Below are positions 59,956 through 64,000 of a stretch of 64,000 nucleotides of DNA, piece after piece; positions within the stretch are counted from its first letter, which is position 1; the number at the start of each line of letters is the position of its first letter. The stretch lies in assembly GCF_017471675.1 (NCBI RefSeq), contig NZ_JAFUSK010000014.1, positions 1 to 64,000 of the forward strand. The letters are read 5' to 3'. The DNA is from Pseudobutyrivibrio sp. Lineage in GTDB: Bacteria > Bacillota > Clostridia > Lachnospirales > Lachnospiraceae. The notes beneath the pieces were generated by a model. That model did not search any database, had not been told where the DNA came from, and worked only from the letters and a program-made list of their open reading frames with translations. The translations under genes and the position numbers were made by a program.

Positions 59956-60432
59956 ATGAAGAATATTAAATACCTAGTGCTTGATGTAGATGGCACTCTT
60001 ACAGATGGACATATATACATGGGACAGGATGGTGAGATTATGAAGGCCTTCTCTGCAAAAGACGGCTACGGCATTTGCCATATCGGTATGCCAAATGGAA
60101 TCACACCTGTTATCATCACTGGCCGCACCAGTAGGATTGTAGAAAACAGAGCAAAGGAGCTTGGCATCACAGAGATTTACCAGGGTGTAGGTGACAAGTT
60201 TGCTAAGCTTACAGAGATATTGGAAAAAAACGGGGTGGAGCTTTCTAGGTGCGCATACTGCGGTGATGATATGAACGATTATGATTGTATGAAACGCATC
60301 CAGGATGCCGGAGGATTGGTAGGCTGTCCAGCTGATGCCTGCGATGAAGTTATAGAGCTTGCAGATTTTGTTTCAAAAAAAGATGGTGGCAGAGGGGCTG
60401 TTAGAGAATTTATAGAATGGTTGGTTAAATAA
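59956..60432 (+). CDS. KdsC/YrbI-like HAD phosphatase
   Basis: This 158-aa HAD-superfamily subclass III phosphatase has LVLDVDGTLTDGHIYM with both catalytic Asp, IITGRTSRIV, KFAKLTEIL and YCGDDMNDYDCMKR. It resembles KdsC (KDO 8-phosphate phosphatase) and the phosphatase of sialic or other nonulosonic acid pathways. No KdsA or NeuB homologue is in the window, so the substrate is open. Its ribosome site lies in the hairpin just before it. It overlaps the TraX gene by one base. Confidence 0.88.
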   Translation: MKNIKYLVLDVDGTLTDGHIYMGQDGEIMKAFSAKDGYGICHIGMPNGITPVIITGRTSRIVENRAKELGITEIYQGVGDKFAKLTEILEKNGVELSRCAYCGDDMNDYDCMKRIQDAGGLVGCPADACDEVIELADFVSKKDGGRGAVREFIEWLVK

Positions 60433-61199
60433 TGGACGCAAAAAGACAAGGCTTTGAAATTACAGGGACAGATTTAAAATTTATAGCAGTTATCACAATG
60501 CTTATAGACCATATTGCTGTGGGAATTGTGGCAAATATGGTGCGGGCTGGGATTGAGCCATTTTCATTTATTCAGACAATAGATTTGTATCGTCTCATGC
60601 GAAATATAGGTCGCATGGCTTTTCCAATCTATTGTTTCATGCTAGTGGAAGGATTTATACATACCCGCAATGTAAAAAAATATGCCCTAAGATTATTGTT
60701 TATAGCTGTTATTTCAGAGATTCCCTTTGACCTTGTTAGTAGCGATACTTTTTTTACCCTTGAATATAATAATGTGTTGTGGGAGTTGCTGCTTGGCTTA
60801 ATAGTTCTTTATGCGATTGCAGAAATTGATAAAAAGCAGCTAACAAATAAGCGTACATACTTTTTCAGGTGTGCTGTAGTATTAATAGGCATGGCAATTG
60901 CTTATTTTACCAATCTTGATTATGGGGAAGGCGGTATCTGCTGCATTGCAGTTATGTACACTTATGTTGCTAATGGCAAACAGAAATTAGACAGGTTAAT
61001 TGCTTTTGCTTTAGGGGTAGTGATTCTTATATTACTATCAGGGGCGACAGAAGTGTGGGCATTTCTTATGCTTATTCCAATGTATTATTACGAGGGAAAT
61101 AGAGGATTAGATAACAAGGCACTTAGGCTTTTCTTCTACCTTTTCTATCCGGTTCATCTTTTAGTTTTGGCACTGATTGCAAATCTTTTAATTTCGTAG
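60432..61199 (+). CDS. TraX family membrane protein
   Basis: This 255-aa protein has about seven membrane helices. TGTDLKFIAVITMLIDHIAV, MRNIGRMAFPIYCFMLVEGF, FTNLDYGEGGICCIAVMYTY and FYLFYPVHLLVLALIANLL are the TraX pattern. In F plasmid TraX acetylates pilin; chromosomal Firmicute members probably acylate surface molecules. No conjugation genes lie nearby. Overlap with the HAD gene (TAATG) implies joint translation. Confidence 0.88.
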   Translation: MDAKRQGFEITGTDLKFIAVITMLIDHIAVGIVANMVRAGIEPFSFIQTIDLYRLMRNIGRMAFPIYCFMLVEGFIHTRNVKKYALRLLFIAVISEIPFDLVSSDTFFTLEYNNVLWELLLGLIVLYAIAEIDKKQLTNKRTYFFRCAVVLIGMAIAYFTNLDYGEGGICCIAVMYTYVANGKQKLDRLIAFALGVVILILLSGATEVWAFLMLIPMYYYEGNRGLDNKALRLFFYLFYPVHLLVLALIANLLIS

Positions 61200-61262
61200 T
61201 AGACGAATAGAAAGATTTGTGATAGGATATTGAAAGTTTGAGTATATTTAAGGAGGAAATGT

Positions 61263-62642
61263 ATGAGAGAACATGCACCAATCAAAGATGCCTCGACACT
61301 AGGCAGACCAAAAATGTTGATTTTAGGGCTTCAGCACTTGTTCGCGATGTTTGGAGCGACTATTTTAGTTCCTATTTTGGTCAACAATTATTTCGAAGGG
61401 CAAGGCCTTTCAATTCAAGTCACTTTATTTTTCGCCGGTATCGGTACCTTATTTTTCCATCTTTGTTCAAAGTTCAAAGTTCCCGCTTTTCTTGGTTCAT
61501 CATTTGCTTTTCTTGGCGGATTTCACACAGTTGCTAATTTAAATACAGGAATTTTCAAAAACATGACAATGGGAGAAAAGCTTCCATATGCATGTGGTGG
61601 TATCGTAGTTGCAGGTCTTCTTTATCTAGTACTTGCAGTAGTTATCAAAATGGTTGGTATTAAGAAGGTTATGAAGTTCTTACCACCTGTTGTCACAGGT
61701 CCAATCATCATTTGTATCGGACTTTCACTTGCGCCATCTGCTATCACAAACGCATCGCAGAATTGGCTTCTTGCTATCATAGCTCTTGCAGTAGTTATCG
61801 TATTTAACATCTGGGGCAAGGGTATTTTCAAAATCATTCCAATCCTTATGGGAGTAGTAATTTCATACGGATGTGCACTTATCTTTAATGCACTTGGCAT
61901 GACAAATGCTGATGGTAGTGCAATATTTGATTTTGCATCAGTAAATCAGGCTGCCTGGGTAGGCTTGCCAGATTTCTTCATCTGCAAATTTGATTTGTCA
62001 GCAATCCTTGTAATGGCACCTATCGCCATAGCTACTATGATGGAGCATATCGGTGATATGTCAGCAATCTCTGCAACAGTAGGGGAAGATTTAGTATCTG
62101 ACCCAGGTCTTCATCGCACACTTATTGGTGATGGACTTGCAACAGCACTTTCAGCAATGTTTGGCGGTCCTGCTAACACCACATACGGAGAGAACACAGG
62201 CGTACTTGAGCTTTCTAAGGTTCATGATCCTAAGGTAATCAGAATTGCAGCAGTATACGCAATTGTGCTTTCCTTCATTCCTAAGATGGCTGGTATCATC
62301 GGAACAATGCCTAGTGCAATTGTAGGTGGAATAAGCTTCATGCTTTATGGTATGATAAGTGCAATAGGAGTTAGAAATGTTGTTGAGAATAAGGTGGATT
62401 TCACACAGTCAAGAAACCTTATTATTGCAGCAGTTATCCTTGTATCAGGCCTTGGTTTTTCAGATGGTCTTACATTTACAGTTGCTGGCACAGATATTAC
62501 ACTTACAAGCCTTGCTATTGCTGCAATCTCAGGAGTTGTGCTTAATGCAATTATTCCTGGTAGAGATTACGAGTATGGCGCTATGGATACAGTAGTTCCT
62601 GCAAGTGACAAGTTTAAAAATGCAGAAGAAATACAAGCTTAA
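61263..62642 (+). CDS. uraA: Uracil permease (NCS2 family)
   Basis: This 459-aa transporter has about 14 helices, with LQHLFAMFGATILVPILVNN, the conserved GLLYLVLAVVIK region, IATMMEHIGDMSAISATVGE with the substrate-binding Glu, and GGPANTTYGENTGVLELSKV. It imports uracil with protons. AGGAGG precedes the ATG. It stands 78 bp before upp, forming a uracil salvage operon. No PyrR-binding leader was recognised in the short upstream gap. Confidence 0.94.
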   Translation: MREHAPIKDASTLGRPKMLILGLQHLFAMFGATILVPILVNNYFEGQGLSIQVTLFFAGIGTLFFHLCSKFKVPAFLGSSFAFLGGFHTVANLNTGIFKNMTMGEKLPYACGGIVVAGLLYLVLAVVIKMVGIKKVMKFLPPVVTGPIIICIGLSLAPSAITNASQNWLLAIIALAVVIVFNIWGKGIFKIIPILMGVVISYGCALIFNALGMTNADGSAIFDFASVNQAAWVGLPDFFICKFDLSAILVMAPIAIATMMEHIGDMSAISATVGEDLVSDPGLHRTLIGDGLATALSAMFGGPANTTYGENTGVLELSKVHDPKVIRIAAVYAIVLSFIPKMAGIIGTMPSAIVGGISFMLYGMISAIGVRNVVENKVDFTQSRNLIIAAVILVSGLGFSDGLTFTVAGTDITLTSLAIAAISGVVLNAIIPGRDYEYGAMDTVVPASDKFKNAEEIQA

Positions 62643-62720
62643 ATTTGTAGAATCTTTTGTTGGCCCTATACTGCCAGCAAGAAATTAAAAATATAAGTTA
62701 TACAAAATAGGAGGTATCTA

Positions 62721-63359
62721 ATGGAAAAGTTAGATAACGTAGTAGAGTTAACACATCCTCTACTTCAGCACAAAATTACAATGCTTAGAGACAAGAATAC
62801 TGGAACAGCAGAGTTCAGAGCTCTTGTAGAAGAAATAGCTATGCTTGAGGCTTTTGAGGCTCTCAATGATTTACAGACAGTTGATATCGAATGTGAGACA
62901 CCAATTGAGAAGTGCATGGCACCTGTAATTGCAGGTCGTAAGATGGCAATCGTTCCAATCCTTCGTGCAGGTCTTGGTATGGTTAATGGTATTCAGCAGC
63001 TTGTTCCTACAGCTAAGATTGGTCACATTGGTATGTATCGTGACGAGGAGACACACATTCCACACGAATACTACTGCAAGCTTCCTAGCCCAATCGAGGA
63101 GAGACTTATTGTTGTAACAGATCCTATGCTTGCAACAGGTGGTTCAGCTATCGACGCTATCAGTCTTATCAAGCAGCACGGTGGTAAGCGTATCAAGTTT
63201 ATGGCTATTATCGCTGCTCCAGAAGGAGTCCGTGCTCTTCACGAGGCACATCCAGACGTTCAGATTTATGTTGGTCACATCGACCGCGAGCTTAACAGCG
63301 ATGCATACATCTGCCCAGGTCTTGGCGATGCTGGAGATAGAATCTTTGGTACAAAATAA
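62721..63359 (+). CDS. upp: Uracil phosphoribosyltransferase
   Basis: This 212-aa PRTase converts uracil and PRPP to UMP. Visible motifs are [60 protein letters not shown], the PRPP loop [20 protein letters not shown] and the C-terminal [15 protein letters not shown]. Full length. AGGAGG lies before the ATG. It follows uraA and ends at a strong terminator. Confidence 0.97.
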   Translation: MEKLDNVVELTHPLLQHKITMLRDKNTGTAEFRALVEEIAMLEAFEALNDLQTVDIECETPIEKCMAPVIAGRKMAIVPILRAGLGMVNGIQQLVPTAKIGHIGMYRDEETHIPHEYYCKLPSPIEERLIVVTDPMLATGGSAIDAISLIKQHGGKRIKFMAIIAAPEGVRALHEAHPDVQIYVGHIDRELNSDAYICPGLGDAGDRIFGTK

Positions 63360-63372
63360 TATAAAACACTTG

Positions 63373-63422
63373 GAACATCCAGGCGGGCTATCAAGAACGA
63401 TAGCTACTGGATGTTCTTTTTT
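63373..63422 (+). terminator. Terminator of uraA-upp operon
   Basis: GAACATCCAG pairs with CTGGATGTTC, with an inner GGCTATC/GATAGC stem, followed by TTTTTT. Confidence 0.9.
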
Positions 63423-63509
63423 ATGCTGGAATATCTGCGCAACAACTGCGCAAAAATGTGGGGTTTTAACAAAGAATTTTCTTGGAAATCGTTTGTAATG
63501 TCAATGGAT

Positions 63510-63554
63510 TTTACGGGATTTAAAGTGCTATATTATCACTTGCAATCGGTTGCG
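63510..63554 (+). promoter_or_regulatory. Promoter and LacI-type operator of secreted enzyme gene
   Basis: TTTACG (63510-63515) and TATTAT (63531-63536) with a 15-bp gap form a plausible promoter. TGCAATCGGTTGCG (63541-63554) is a CG-centred near-palindrome of the LacI/GalR kind placed over the start site, so sugar-controlled repression is likely. Confidence 0.6.
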
Positions 63555-63584
63555 ACCAGAAGAAAATTTAAGGGAGGGTATAGA

Positions 63585-64000
63585 ATGAAGAGAAGAAGTG
63601 TGTTTGTACGTGCACTTAGCGCATTTTCTATGGTGTCTGTTGTTCTTGCACAGATGCCGATAATAGCAAATGCAGAAGAAGAAGAAGAAAAGACTTGGAA
63701 GAAAACAGATTACATTGAAAATGGTGATTTTGAGAAGGGTGATTTAACCGGGTGGACAGTGACAATGCCAGATGATGATGGCGAAAATGTCGGCTCAAAA
63801 ATAAAGGTAGATGAATGGGCCAGCAATAATAAAACTAACATCTTTAATTACTGGAATAACAATTCTGATGGGGCAGAGCTTTCTTTGTCTCAAACAATTA
63901 AGAATCTACCTGTGGGCTCCTACAAGCTGTCCTTTGAGGCTGATGGTGCAACCAGCCAGTCTGGAATGACAGTCAGCATAGCAGGAGAAAAAATCGATGT
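63585..64000 (+). CDS. Secreted carbohydrate-active protein, N-terminal part (runs off window)
   Basis: The 139 visible codons start with a signal peptide (KRRSVFVRALSAFSMVSVVL, cleaved near ANAEEE), then an acidic linker. YIENGDFEKGDLTGWTVTMP and later LSLSQTIKNLPVGSYKLSFE follow, the jelly-roll start of a CBM4/9/22- or CBM61-like carbohydrate-binding module. The catalytic domain would lie beyond the edge; a GH53 endo-galactanase is one candidate, which would suit the GH42 beta-galactosidase in the window. GGGAGGG precedes the ATG. Confidence 0.75.
   Translation, partial: MKRRSVFVRALSAFSMVSVVLAQMPIIANAEEEEEKTWKKTDYIENGDFEKGDLTGWTVTMPDDDGENVGSKIKVDEWASNNKTNIFNYWNNNSDGAELSLSQTIKNLPVGSYKLSFEADGATSQSGMTVSIAGEKID

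Noticed and set aside
60432..61199. Sign of a conjugative element from TraX
   Set aside because: TraX homologues are common on Firmicute chromosomes and no other conjugation gene is present.

Overview
The window looks like a chromosome segment from a low-GC Gram-positive anaerobe of the Lachnospiraceae (Butyrivibrio, Pseudobutyrivibrio or Roseburia type). This is inferred from AT-rich genes with strong AGGAGG-type ribosome sites, extended -10 promoters, a lysine riboswitch ahead of dapA, a DUF5722 secreted protein, a GH42 beta-galactosidase, a bile-salt-hydrolase family protein and spore-former-type housekeeping genes. No 16S or tRNA gene is visible, so the genus is not proven. The last gene runs off the right edge and an IS3-type transposase relic runs off the left.

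Region 1 (about 1-18.5 kb) is an accessory island. An intact IS66 element (456-3173) sits in a metallopeptidase-like gene and is flanked by a perfect 8-bp target duplication. Around it are relics of IS3, ISL3 and IS66 transposases. The intact genes are largely toxin/defence types: DUF3800, Fic with its inhibitory motif, a SIR2/AbiH/DUF4917-like protein next to an HhH-like protein, an MqsR-like toxin with a zinc-finger/HTH/Panacea antitoxin, an XRE-ImmA/IrrE-PIN operon, and a P-loop ATPase with a membrane segment and a C-terminal PD-(D/E)XK-like nuclease. Several of these have palindromes over their own promoters. Three relics (DegT aminotransferase, Abi_2, and a Nim-like copy further right) keep both ends of the gene but have lost the middle. 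A membrane protein, a choloylglycine-hydrolase family enzyme and a Nim/pyridoxamine-oxidase-like protein also sit here.

Region 2 (18.6-47.8 kb) is a surface-glycan locus. It has a Pgl-type set (4,6-dehydratase, aminotransferase, phosphoglycosyl transferase and, further on, a PglD-like acetyltransferase), a complete CapE-CapF-CapG set for UDP-N-acetyl-L-fucosamine, a second DegT aminotransferase, several glycosyltransferases (GT2, GT4, GtrII-like, two DUF4422), a MurJ/MviN-type flippase, a pair of small EamA/SMR transporters, an acyltransferase and a DUF5722 protein. Unrelated genes (CPA1 antiporter, TspO, PsiE, superoxide dismutase, O-acetylhomoserine sulfhydrylase) are interspersed. A 647-bp imperfect long inverted repeat with no ORF (44163-44809) divides the sulfhydrylase from the DUF4422 genes.

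Region 3 (47.8-64 kb) is mostly core: GH42 beta-galactosidase, YhaM, RlmD, NnrD/E, an amidase, a potassium channel, a lysine-riboswitch-controlled dapA plus NhaC-type transporter operon, a KdsC-like phosphatase, TraX, and uraA-upp. It ends in a secreted carbohydrate-active protein with a LacI-type operator at its promoter. Two families of palindromic intergenic repeats recur (33916, 48262, 50442; and 35134, 57261). At several operon boundaries a -10 element abuts a terminator hairpin, so a transcript starting there would lack part of the hairpin's 5' arm.
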